From: Streptomyces gilvus
GTDB taxonomy: Bacteria > Actinomycetota > Actinomycetes > Streptomycetales > Streptomycetaceae
Reading direction: 5' to 3'
Length of the DNA: 64,000 bases
Assembly: GCF_022513565.1 (NCBI RefSeq)
Contig: NZ_JAKWBE010000001.1
Span: 496,001 to 560,000, forward strand
This document shows, piece by piece, positions 44,305 through 51,462 of the stretch (positions within the stretch are counted from its first letter, which is position 1; each line of letters starts with the position of its first letter). Both the position numbers and the translations under genes were made by a program. Under the pieces are notes generated by a model. It did no database searches. It saw only the letters and a program-made list of their open reading frames with translations, and was not told where the DNA came from.

Positions 44305-44937
44305 ATGGAGAACATGAGCTCTCCCGAGACCGAGCCCCCGGCCGGGCCGGACGAGGTCCTGCCGGCCGTCGCGCCGCAGCTCCGCGCCCTGCGTCGGCGT
44401 GCCGCCCTCACCCTGGAGGCGGCGGCGCGCACCGCAGGGCTGTCACCGGCCCATCTCTCCCGGCTGGAGACCGGGCAGCGCCAGCCCTCACTGCCGGTAC
44501 TGCTCAGCCTTGCCCGTATCTACGGTACAACCGTCTCGGAGCTGCTCGGCGAGACGGTCGCAGAACGGGACGCCGTGGTACGCGCCGCCGACATGGAACC
44601 GACCGTCGCCGGCGGCTGGACCTACTGGCAGGCCGGGGCGTCCGCGCGCGGGATGCAGGCCCTGCGGGTGCGTGTGCCGCACGGCTCGCAGGGCGACATC
44701 GTGCGCGTCCATCCCGGCGAGGAGTGGCTGTATGTCCTCGCGGGGCGGCTGCGGCTGCGCCTCGGCGACACCACGCACCGGCTCGGACCGGGGGACAGCG
44801 CGCACTTCGACTCGCTGACCCCGCACCGGATCGCAGCCCAGGACGCCGACGGCGTCGAGCTCCTGTTCGTCCACACCCTTCTGCAGAGTCCCACGGCCAC
44901 GCTGTGCCTGGGCCCACTCATCGGAGACATGCCATGA
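44305..44937 (+). CDS. XRE-family regulator with C-terminal cupin domain
   Basis: This 210-residue regulator has an N-terminal HTH (APQLRALRRRAALTLEAAA and GLSPAHLSRLETGQRQPSLP, residues about 26-82). A cupin sensor domain follows (about 110-200), with VHPGEEWLYVLAGRLRLRLGD and GPGDSAHFDSLTPHRI. The His/Glu pattern could bind metal. Such proteins often repress transport or catabolic genes and themselves. Two matching palindromes before the start support autoregulation. ATG 44305 lacks a clear ribosome site; ATG 44314, behind GGAG, is an alternative. The stop overlaps the next ATG (ATGA), which couples it to a small membrane protein. Confidence 0.88.
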   Translation: MENMSSPETEPPAGPDEVLPAVAPQLRALRRRAALTLEAAARTAGLSPAHLSRLETGQRQPSLPVLLSLARIYGTTVSELLGETVAERDAVVRAADMEPTVAGGWTYWQAGASARGMQALRVRVPHGSQGDIVRVHPGEEWLYVLAGRLRLRLGDTTHRLGPGDSAHFDSLTPHRIAAQDADGVELLFVHTLLQSPTATLCLGPLIGDMP

Positions 44938-45059
44938 GCAACAGCAACATGGAAGAGAAGTTCCCCCGCGCCCTGTGGGTGCGCCTGATCATCTACATCG
45001 CCGTCGGGCACCTGTTCGCGGCCTTCATCTACCTGCTGTTCGAGGTCGGCGCCAAGTAG
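44934..45059 (+). CDS. DUF6126-like single-helix membrane peptide
   Basis: This 41-residue protein starts with a short charged segment (EEKFPRALWVRL). One membrane helix follows (IIYIAVGHLFAAFIYLLF) and it ends VGAK. The pattern KFPRALWVRLxIYxAVGHxFAAF is what I recall of DUF6126, small actinobacterial membrane proteins of unknown function often behind XRE-cupin regulators. The ATG overlaps the regulator stop, so the two are coexpressed and probably controlled by the same operators. It is eight bases from the convergent phosphatase gene. Confidence 0.75.
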   Translation: MSNSNMEEKFPRALWVRLIIYIAVGHLFAAFIYLLFEVGAK

Positions 45060-45066
45060 CCCGCGG

Positions 45067-45864
45067 TCAGTCGAGCAGCCGCTCCCGCAGCCGCTCGCGG
45101 ATCTCCGGCGTCACCCCGAGACCCCGCTCCAGATAGGCGTCGACGCCGCCCCACGTCTCCTCGATGGTCTCGAAGGCCGCCTCCAGATATTCGGCGCGCG
45201 CCTCGAACAGGGGACTGAGCAGCTCCATGACCTCGGGGGAGTAGCCGGCGCTGGAGGAGCTGCTGCGCCGCACCTGGTAGCGGCGGTGCTTGGCGTTGGA
45301 CTCCAGGTAGTCGGCGACGATCGCCTCCCGCTCGACGCCCAGCGCGAGCAGGGTCACGGCTATGGACAGGCCCGCGCGGTCCTTGCCCGCCGCGCAGTGC
45401 ATCAGCGCGGGCACGCTGTCCTCGGCGAGCGAACGCAGCACACGCGCGTGCTCGGCGGTGCGCTCCCTGATGATCGTGCGGTAGGAGACGATCATGCGGT
45501 CGGCCGCCTTGCCGTCGCCGAGGATCTCGCGCAGCTGGTCGATCTCGCCGTCCCGGACCATCTTCCAGAACCCCGAGCCGTCCGCCGGATCCGACAGCGG
45601 CAGGTTCACGTTGCGCACGCCCGGCAGCTCGACGTCCGGGCCCTCCAGCTTCTGGTCCGCCGCGTTGCGGAAGTCGAAGATCGTGTGCAGCCCCAGCGAG
45701 GAGAGGAACGCGGCGTCCTCCTCCGTGGCGTGCGCGAGATGGCCGCTGCGGAACAGCACTCCGTGGCGCACCCGCCTGCCGTCCGTCGTCGCAAGCCCGC
45801 CCACGTCGCGGAAGTTGCGCACGGCGGTCAGCTCGGGCTCGGTCGACGGGATCTGCTGCGTCAC
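45067..45864 (-). CDS. Tyrosine-protein phosphatase (DSP/PtpB-like)
   Basis: This 265-residue phosphatase has the P-loop ALMHCAAGKDRAGLS (HC-x5-R with Lys and Asp before Arg). That form is typical of the PtpB/Y_phosphatase3 family, which can also dephosphorylate phosphoinositides. The N-terminal substrate region has AVRNFRDVGGLATTDGRRV and GVLFRSGHL. The C-terminal part is helical, ending GVTPEIRERLRERLLD. GTG 45864 has GGAGGAGG just upstream; the frame continues upstream with no homology. It is divergent from the alpha-galactosidase with a 170-base gap. Substrates are unknown. Confidence 0.9.
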   Translation of the reverse strand: MTQQIPSTEPELTAVRNFRDVGGLATTDGRRVRHGVLFRSGHLAHATEEDAAFLSSLGLHTIFDFRNAADQKLEGPDVELPGVRNVNLPLSDPADGSGFWKMVRDGEIDQLREILGDGKAADRMIVSYRTIIRERTAEHARVLRSLAEDSVPALMHCAAGKDRAGLSIAVTLLALGVEREAIVADYLESNAKHRRYQVRRSSSSSAGYSPEVMELLSPLFEARAEYLEAAFETIEETWGGVDAYLERGLGVTPEIRERLRERLLD

Positions 45865-45975
45865 GGGGCCTCCTCCGGGTCGGCCCCGTCGGCACGGCTC
45901 GACGACGGGCACCTCCTCGACGATACGACATGCGTTCCTGAGGCAATGAGTTGTCCACAGGCGTTGCCGCCGGGG

Positions 45976-46030
45976 CCCCCACACGTTGATGATGTTGCCG
46001 CTTGATCGCACCTGTTCGAACGTGTGGGGG
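45976..46030. promoter_or_regulatory. 12-bp inverted repeat before the alpha-galactosidase gene
   Basis: CCCCCACACGTT (45976-45987) and AACGTGTGGGGG (46019-46030) are perfect inverted copies 31 bases apart. The right arm ends four bases before the start codon and contains its G-rich ribosome site. It could be a paired operator or an mRNA fold that hides the ribosome site. Confidence 0.5.
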
Positions 46031-46034
46031 CTTG

Positions 46035-48107
46035 ATGCTGGAGATCTCCGAGAACGGCCGTACCTGGCTCCTGACCGGTCCGGCCAGCGGGTACGCCGTC
46101 CATCTGACCGAGGGCGACGAGCTTCTGCACCTGCACTGGGGTCCGCGGATCGCGCTCGCGGACGCCGAGGCGCTCGCCGTCCGCCCGCTGCCCGTCTACC
46201 GGCCCTTCGAGTCGCCGCTGGACGGCCGCGAGGAGTACCCGGTCGAGGGCGGCCCCCGGTTCGCGCGGCCCGCCCTGTCCGTGCGCACCGAGGAGCGGCG
46301 CGGCACCGAGTGGCGCTTCGAGGCGCACGAGGCGGAGGGCGACCATCTGCGGCTGCGCTTCCGGGACGGCGGGCTCGTCATCACGCTGCACTACCGCATG
46401 CGGCACGACGTCGTGGAACGCTGGGTCACCCTCGACAACGAGGGACCGGCGCCCCTTGAGCTGCTGCGCGCCGACGCCGCCACCTGGACGCTGCCCGACC
46501 GCGAGGGCTGGCGGCTCTCCCAGCTGCACGGCCGCTGGGCCGCCGAGTCCCTGCTGACCGCCGCGCCGCTCACCCACGGCGAGAAGGTCATCGGCAGCCG
46601 CCGCGGCCACACCGGGCACCAGCACCTGCCCTGGGTCGCCCTCGACACCGACGCCACCGAGGAGCGCGGCGAGGTCTACGGCTGCGCGCTCGGCTGGTCC
46701 GGTTCCTGGCGGATCGCGGTGGCGCAGCTCCCGGACGCCCGGGTGCAGATCACCGGAGGCGCCGGCTACGACGACTCCGGGCTGCTGCTCCTGGCCGCGG
46801 GGGAGTCGTACACCACCCCCGTGTTCGCCGGGCTGTGGAGCGACGGCGGCTTCGGAGGCGCGAGCCGCGCCTGGCACGCCTACCAGCGCGCGTACGTCGT
46901 CCCGGACGCGGACCGGGACCGGCCGGTGCTGTTCAACTCCTGGGAGGCGACGGAGTTCGACATCTCCGAGGAGCAGCAGGGGGCGCTGGCCCGCCGGGCC
47001 GCCGCCATCGGTGTCGAGCTGTTCGTCGTCGACGACGGCTGGTTCGGCAGGCGCACCAGCGACCGTGCCGGGCTCGGCGACTGGACGCCCAACCCCGACC
47101 GCTTCCCCAAGGGCCTGGCGCCGCTCGCCGACCACGTGCACGCGCTCGGCATGCAGTTCGGCATCTGGGTCGAGCCCGAGATGGTCAACCCGGACAGCGA
47201 CCTCTACCGCGCCCACCCCGACTGGGTGCAGTACCAACCGGGACGAACGCGGACGGAGTTCCGCAACCAACTGGTGCTGAACCTGGCCCGCGAGGACGTC
47301 CAGGAGTACCTGTGGCGGCAGCTCGACACGCTCCTGTCCAGCGCGCCGATCGACTACGTCAAGTGGGACTTCAACCGCTGCTTCACCGACGCCGGCTGGC
47401 CCGGCGACCCCTACCCGCAGCGCCTGTGGGTCGACCACGTCCGCGCGCTGTACGCACTGCTGGACCGGCTGCGGGCGGCCCACCCGGACGTCGTCTTCGA
47501 GTCCTGCTCGGGCGGCGGCGGCCGGATCGACCTCGGCATCATGAGTCGGACCGACCAGGTGTGGACCTCCGACAACACCGACCCGCTCGACCGGCTCGCC
47601 ATCCAGCACGGCTTCAGCCAGATCCATCCCGCGCGCGTGATGGCCGCCTGGGTCACCGACAGCCCCAACACCCAGCTCAACGACCGGGTCAGCTCCCTGG
47701 GCTTCCGGTTCGTCAGCGCCATGGCGGGTGTGCTGGGCGTCGGCGGAGACCTCACGCAGTGGACCGAGGAGGAGCTCGCCGAGGCCGGTGACTGGGTGAG
47801 CCTCTACAAGGAGATCCGTCCCCTGGTGCAGCACGGGGACCTCCACCGGCTGCGGCCGCCGACGGGCGGGCTCAGCGCCGTGCAGTACGTGCGCGGGGAC
47901 GAGTCAGTCGTCCTGGCCTGGCTCCAGGCACAGAGCTACGGCGAGCCCGTACCGGCCCTGCGGCTGCGCGGCCTCGACCCGACAGCGTCGTATGAATGCC
48001 TTGAAACGGGCGAAATTCACCGTGGGGCCGTACTGCTGCACCACGGGCTGGACACCGCGCTGCGTGGCGACCTCGATGCGGCAGTCATCCGGCTGCGTCG
48101 CATCTGA
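46035..48107 (+). CDS. GH36 alpha-galactosidase
   Basis: This 690-residue glycoside hydrolase is of family 36, clan GH-D. It has an N-terminal beta-sandwich (about 1-310) and a catalytic barrel with VELFVVDDGWFGRR. The nucleophile Asp445 is in YVKWDFNRCF and the acid/base Asp513 is in WTSDNTDPLDRLAIQ. ESCSGGGGRIDLGI and a C-terminal beta domain are also present. No signal peptide is visible, so it acts on imported alpha-galactosides such as melibiose or raffinose. ATG 46035 follows the GGGGG of the inverted repeat's right arm. No transporter gene is adjacent, so the operon is a single gene. Confidence 0.93.
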   Translation: MLEISENGRTWLLTGPASGYAVHLTEGDELLHLHWGPRIALADAEALAVRPLPVYRPFESPLDGREEYPVEGGPRFARPALSVRTEERRGTEWRFEAHEAEGDHLRLRFRDGGLVITLHYRMRHDVVERWVTLDNEGPAPLELLRADAATWTLPDREGWRLSQLHGRWAAESLLTAAPLTHGEKVIGSRRGHTGHQHLPWVALDTDATEERGEVYGCALGWSGSWRIAVAQLPDARVQITGGAGYDDSGLLLLAAGESYTTPVFAGLWSDGGFGGASRAWHAYQRAYVVPDADRDRPVLFNSWEATEFDISEEQQGALARRAAAIGVELFVVDDGWFGRRTSDRAGLGDWTPNPDRFPKGLAPLADHVHALGMQFGIWVEPEMVNPDSDLYRAHPDWVQYQPGRTRTEFRNQLVLNLAREDVQEYLWRQLDTLLSSAPIDYVKWDFNRCFTDAGWPGDPYPQRLWVDHVRALYALLDRLRAAHPDVVFESCSGGGGRIDLGIMSRTDQVWTSDNTDPLDRLAIQHGFSQIHPARVMAAWVTDSPNTQLNDRVSSLGFRFVSAMAGVLGVGGDLTQWTEEELAEAGDWVSLYKEIRPLVQHGDLHRLRPPTGGLSAVQYVRGDESVVLAWLQAQSYGEPVPALRLRGLDPTASYECLETGEIHRGAVLLHHGLDTALRGDLDAAVIRLRRI

Positions 48108-48131
48108 GTCGTCTGTCCGAATTGGTGTCTT

Positions 48132-48153
48132 CATTCCAACTCGCTCTGGAATG
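48132..48153 (+). terminator. Possible terminator after the alpha-galactosidase gene
   Basis: CATTCCA and TGGAATG form a 7-bp stem with an 8-base loop, 24 bases after the stop. It is weaker than the other hairpins here. Confidence 0.4.
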
Positions 48154-48269
48154 GGGAATGCTGGAGCACTGTCACGTGAGGAGCGTCATATCCGTGACGG
48201 TGCGTGGCGCGTCATGTTCACGTAATTCGCAGGGTTTTCAAGGGAGTTTGGGCAAAAGGGTGGAACTGT

Positions 48270-48294
48270 AATTCACGGAGGGTGACCGTGAATT
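48270..48294. promoter_or_regulatory. 9-bp dyad upstream of the c-di-AMP riboswitch
   Basis: AATTCACGG and CCGTGAATT form a perfect dyad around AGGGTGA. It lies about 100 bases before the riboswitch, in the likely promoter zone of the cell-wall hydrolase gene (the gap from 48108 to 48574 otherwise shows only a short hairpin and the riboswitch). It may be an operator for an unknown regulator. Confidence 0.4.
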
Positions 48295-48390
48295 CTCACA
48301 GTCGATCAACAGAAAGGCATTCACAGGGAACTCCCGCTTGTCCCTTTGCGTCTTGGTCGCTTACGTTCGCCACCAATCCGGACGGACGCC

Positions 48391-48562
48391 CAATCCTGCC
48401 GCCGCCCGGAGCCCGCACAACTCACCCGTGAACGGCAGGAGCGGGGGACCCACAGGTACGACGCCTGTTCCGGTCTCCGGAACGGCTAGGGGTAAAGCCG
48501 CGCCGAAAACGCGGCCGGGCATCTCCAGCCCGCACCCGACAGCTCACCTCGCAGGCGACGGA
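48391..48562 (+). ncRNA. ydaO-yuaA type cyclic di-AMP riboswitch
   Basis: The leader before the LysM/M23 gene contains the conserved elements of this riboswitch class. There is a closing stem CCTGCCG/CGGCAGG, then GGGGGACCCACAGGTACGAC, CGGCTAGGGGTAAAGCCGC and GCCGGGCATC. The 3' block is CCCGACAGCTCACCTCGCAG followed by GCGA. Order and spacing agree with Streptomyces examples I recall before rpfA and other cell-wall hydrolases. There, c-di-AMP binding lowers expression, probably by premature termination. The 3' edge is about 12 bases before the start codon, leaving only GAGAGGAATT between. Boundaries are approximate to 10 bases. Confidence 0.85.
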
Positions 48563-48574
48563 GAGGAATTCGCC

Positions 48575-49543
48575 ATGCCCGCGAAGGGTAAGCACCGCCG
48601 CCCGAAGCCCAAGCGCTTCACCCGCTCCATCGCCGTCGCCGGAACCGGTGGCGCCGCTCTCGCCCTCCCGCTCATAGGGGCCACCGGCGCCCACGCGGCC
48701 ACCGCGCAGTCCGTTTCCCAGTCGGTTTCCCAGTCGGTTTCCCAGTCGGTTTCCGAAAAGACCGTCCAGTCGCTTCCGGCCGCCGAGAAGAAGGCGACCG
48801 AGAAGAAGGCGAACGCCAACAACACGGGTGTGCGCACCTATTCGGTCCGGGCCGGCGACTACCTCTCGAAGATCGCCGACGAGCAGCACGTCCGGGGCGG
48901 CTGGCAGAAGCTGTACGCGGACAACCGCCAGGCCGTCGGCGACGACCCGTCGCTGATCCACCCGGGCCTCAAGCTCACCCTCGGCGGCAAGGCGACGACC
49001 GGCGCCACCAAGTCCTCGTCCTCCGCCGCCTCTTCGTCCTCCTCGTCGAGCGCATCCTCCTCGGCGAAGGCGGCGAAGGCGTCGAAGGCGTCGAAGGCGC
49101 CGAAGGTCACCCAGGTCGCCGAGTCGACCAGCACCGGCTTCACCCTGCCGGTGAGCGGCGGCACCATCGGCACCGGCTACCACGTCGCCGGCAGCATGTG
49201 GTCCAGCGGCTACCACACCGGCGTCGACTTCGTCGTCCCGACCGGCACTCCGGTCAAGGCCGTGGGCGCGGGCACCGTCGTCACCGCCGGATGGGGCGGC
49301 GCGTACGGCAACCAGATCGTCATCAAGCTCGCCGACGGCCACTACGCGCAGTACGGCCACCTCTCCCAGATCTCCGTCTCGGTCGGCCAGAGCGTGAGCG
49401 CGGGCCAGCAGCTGGGTCTCTCCGGCGCGACCGGCAACGTGACCGGCCCGCACCTGCACTTCGAGATCCGCACCACGCCGGACTACGGCTCCGACGTGGA
49501 CCCGGTCGCCTACCTCCGTTCCAAGGGCGTCGCCGTCGGCTGA
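48575..49543 (+). CDS. Secreted LysM / M23 peptidoglycan endopeptidase
   Basis: This 322-residue exported protein has a basic N-terminus (KGKHRRPKPKRF), a hydrophobic core and GAHAA cleavage. A QSVSQSVSQSVS repeat and a LysM domain (TYSVRAGDYLSKIADEQHV, about 85-135) follow. Next comes a Ser-rich linker and KASKASKA repeats. The M23 domain (about 190-322) has zinc ligands in YHTGVDFVVPTG and GPHLHFEIRT. It hydrolyses peptide cross-links in peptidoglycan during growth, spore resuscitation or remodelling. ATG 48575 has GAGAGGAA seven bases upstream and follows a c-di-AMP riboswitch. A strong terminator follows. Confidence 0.93.
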   Translation: MPAKGKHRRPKPKRFTRSIAVAGTGGAALALPLIGATGAHAATAQSVSQSVSQSVSQSVSEKTVQSLPAAEKKATEKKANANNTGVRTYSVRAGDYLSKIADEQHVRGGWQKLYADNRQAVGDDPSLIHPGLKLTLGGKATTGATKSSSSAASSSSSSSASSSAKAAKASKASKAPKVTQVAESTSTGFTLPVSGGTIGTGYHVAGSMWSSGYHTGVDFVVPTGTPVKAVGAGTVVTAGWGGAYGNQIVIKLADGHYAQYGHLSQISVSVGQSVSAGQQLGLSGATGNVTGPHLHFEIRTTPDYGSDVDPVAYLRSKGVAVG

Positions 49544-49573
49544 CCCCCCGCCGACCGCGCGCCTGACACGCCG

Positions 49574-49611
49574 CCGAAGGCCGGACCCCGATCCCCGGGT
49601 CCGGCCTTCGG
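49574..49611 (+). terminator. Strong terminator after the LysM/M23 gene
   Basis: CCGAAGGCCGGACCC and GGGTCCGGCCTTCGG form a perfect 15-bp stem with an 8-base loop, 30 bases after the stop. TGTTG follows. Confidence 0.85.
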
Positions 49612-49689
49612 TGTTGCGGTCGTGCGAACAGGTCGTCAGGCGGTGTCGACAAGGCGGGCGCTCGCGGCCAGAGTGATCCCCGTCCGATG

Positions 49690-49703
49690 TGCAAGCGCTT
49701 TCC
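49690..49703. promoter_or_regulatory. LacI-family-type operator before the DUF6250 gene
   Basis: TGCAAGCGCTTTCC matches the AAGCGCTT core palindrome of LacI/CcpA-like operators. It lies 24 bases before the start of the DUF6250-like gene. This suggests sugar-dependent control; the LacI protein is not encoded in this window. Confidence 0.5.
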
Positions 49704-49726
49704 ATCCGCCAAGGAGACCGCCCGAC

Positions 49727-50446
49727 GTGACGCCCACCCGCAGAGCCTTCGCCACCCTGGCCGCCGGCGCCGCACTGGCCCCCCTCGCGCCCGCCGGCGC
49801 CGCGAGCGCCGCGCCCCGCCGCAGGGGCCGGCTCATCGCCCACGACGACTTCCGGCACGGCCTGACGAAGTGGGCCGTCGAACTGGAGCAGGGCGGCACG
49901 GTCGCAGCGGCTCACGGGACGCTGGAGGTGGACGTGCCGGCCGGGGCCACCGTCTGGTTCCGGCAGCGGCTCGACGGACCGTACGTCATCGAGTACACCG
50001 CGACGGCCGTCGCCGCGGGCGGTGTCAACGACCGGGTCTCCGACCTCAACAACTTCTGGAACGCCACCGACGTCCGCTCCCCGGACGACCTGTTCGCCAC
50101 CCACCGCGGCGGCGCGCTGGCGGAGTACGACTACCTGAGGACGTACTACGTGGGCTACGGCGCCAACACCAACACCACCACCCGGCTGCGCCGTTACGTC
50201 GGCGAGCCCGGGGTGCGTCCCCTCGTCTACGACTACACCGAGCCGCTGCTGGCCGCGAACCGGCCCAACCGCGTCCGGATCGTCTCCGACGGGCCGACGG
50301 TCCGCTGGTGGAACAACGGGCGGCTGGTGTTCGACTACAGCGACCCGGAGCCGTACACGAGTGGCCACTTCGCCTTCCGGACGACCTGGAGCCACTTCCG
50401 GATCAGCGACTTCGCCGTCTGGCGGTTGACCCGTCAACATCGGTGA
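49727..50446 (+). CDS. Secreted DUF6250-like beta-sandwich protein
   Basis: This 239-residue protein has a Tat/Sec signal (TRRAFATLAAGAALAPLAPA then AASAAPRR) with two Arg and an AxA site. The mature part is beta-rich: LIAHDDFRHGLTKWAVELEQ, VSDLNNFWNATDVRSPDDLF, and VRWWNNGRLVFDYSDPEPYT followed by SGHFAFRTTWSHFRISDF. These are marks of the DUF6250 / concanavalin-like glycan-associated family as I recall it. No catalytic residues are assigned. GTG 49727 has AAGGAG ten bases upstream, and a LacI-type operator precedes it. It may act on a plant polysaccharide such as a pectin fragment (inference from family and operator). Confidence 0.75.
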   Translation: MTPTRRAFATLAAGAALAPLAPAGAASAAPRRRGRLIAHDDFRHGLTKWAVELEQGGTVAAAHGTLEVDVPAGATVWFRQRLDGPYVIEYTATAVAAGGVNDRVSDLNNFWNATDVRSPDDLFATHRGGALAEYDYLRTYYVGYGANTNTTTRLRRYVGEPGVRPLVYDYTEPLLAANRPNRVRIVSDGPTVRWWNNGRLVFDYSDPEPYTSGHFAFRTTWSHFRISDFAVWRLTRQHR

Positions 50447-50548
50447 TCCGAAAGATATTCCTGCCTTGGGCAACCCTTTGGACGTGGCTTATCTCACCGA
50501 CCGTCAACCCTCGCTTACGGTCGCGTAGGTCACATTCGAAGGTGAATC

Positions 50549-51385
50549 ATGGCCGCCGTGGCAGACGATTCGAAAAGTGACAGCAGAGACAGCAGGGCAG
50601 TGATCGGGTCGTACGTCGCGGTGGGGGACAGCTTCACCGAGGGCGTCGGCGATCCCGGCCCCGACGGAGCCATGGTCGGCTGGGCGGACCGGTTCGCGGT
50701 GCTGCTCGCGGACCGGCGGCCCGAGGGCGACTTCGCCTACGCCAACCTCGCCGTGCGCGGCAAGCTGCTCGACCAGATCGTGGCGGACCAGGTCCCGCAG
50801 GCCGAGGAACTCGCCCCGGACCTGGTCTCCTTCTGTGCCGGCGGCAACGACATCATCCGGCCCGGCACCGACCCGGACGAGGTCGCCGAGCGCTTCGAGC
50901 GCGCGGTCGCCCGGCTCACCGCGGCCGCCGGCACCGTCATGGTGACGACGGGCTTCGACACCCGTGGCGTGCCCGTGCTCAAGCACCTGCGCGGCAAGAT
51001 CGCCACCTACAACGGGCATGTCCGGGCCATCGCCGACCGGTACGGCTGCCCCGTGCTCGACCTGTGGTCGCTGAAGACCGTGCAGGACCGCAGGGCCTGG
51101 GACGACGACCGGCTGCACCTCTCGCCCGAGGGGCACACGCGCGTGGCGCTGCGCGCGGGTCAGGTCCTCGGTCTGGAGGTTCCGGCCGACCCGGACCAGC
51201 CCTGGCCGCCGCTGCCGCCGCGCGGCACCCTCGAGGTGCGGCGGGACGACGTGCACTGGGCGCGCGAGTACCTGGTGCCGTGGATCGGGCGCCGGCTGCG
51301 CGGGGAGTCCTCGGGCGACCATGTGACGGCCAAGGGCGCGCTGTCCCCGGACGACATCAAGATGCGGATCGCACCGGTGGCCTGA
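50549..51385 (+). CDS. SGNH/GDSL hydrolase
   Basis: This 278-residue esterase/lipase-like hydrolase has all four SGNH blocks. The Ser block is YVAVGDSFTEGVGDP, then Gly in ANLAVRGKLLDQI, Asn in SFCAGGNDIIRPG, and Asp/His in DDRLHLSPEGHTRVAL. There is no signal peptide, so it is probably cytosolic. The C-terminal 70 residues (PPLPPRGTLEVRRDDVHWAR) form an extension conserved in the actinobacterial group. ATG 50549 is the first Met ahead of a 20-residue polar leader. It converges with the TetR gene, and a 28-bp duplication sits between them. Confidence 0.92.
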   Translation: MAAVADDSKSDSRDSRAVIGSYVAVGDSFTEGVGDPGPDGAMVGWADRFAVLLADRRPEGDFAYANLAVRGKLLDQIVADQVPQAEELAPDLVSFCAGGNDIIRPGTDPDEVAERFERAVARLTAAAGTVMVTTGFDTRGVPVLKHLRGKIATYNGHVRAIADRYGCPVLDLWSLKTVQDRRAWDDDRLHLSPEGHTRVALRAGQVLGLEVPADPDQPWPPLPPRGTLEVRRDDVHWAREYLVPWIGRRLRGESSGDHVTAKGALSPDDIKMRIAPVA

Positions 51386-51403
51386 GGGCGAGGCGTGCGG
51401 GGA

Positions 51404-51462
51404 GCTCACCGCTCCCTCGCGGTCAACGCCTGCGGCTCACCGCTCCGTCGCGGTCAACGCCT
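51404..51462. repeat. 28-bp tandem duplication at the tetR 3' end
   Basis: The segment 51404-51431 is repeated at 51435-51462 with one mismatch (C versus G at the twelfth base). The right copy carries the tetR stop and last codons, while the left copy lies just beyond it in the convergent gap. Confidence 0.85.

Noticed and set aside
48108-48431. Short open frames between the alpha-galactosidase and the LysM/M23 gene
   Set aside because: They fall into the promoter/riboswitch region, lack ribosome sites and have no recognisable protein features.
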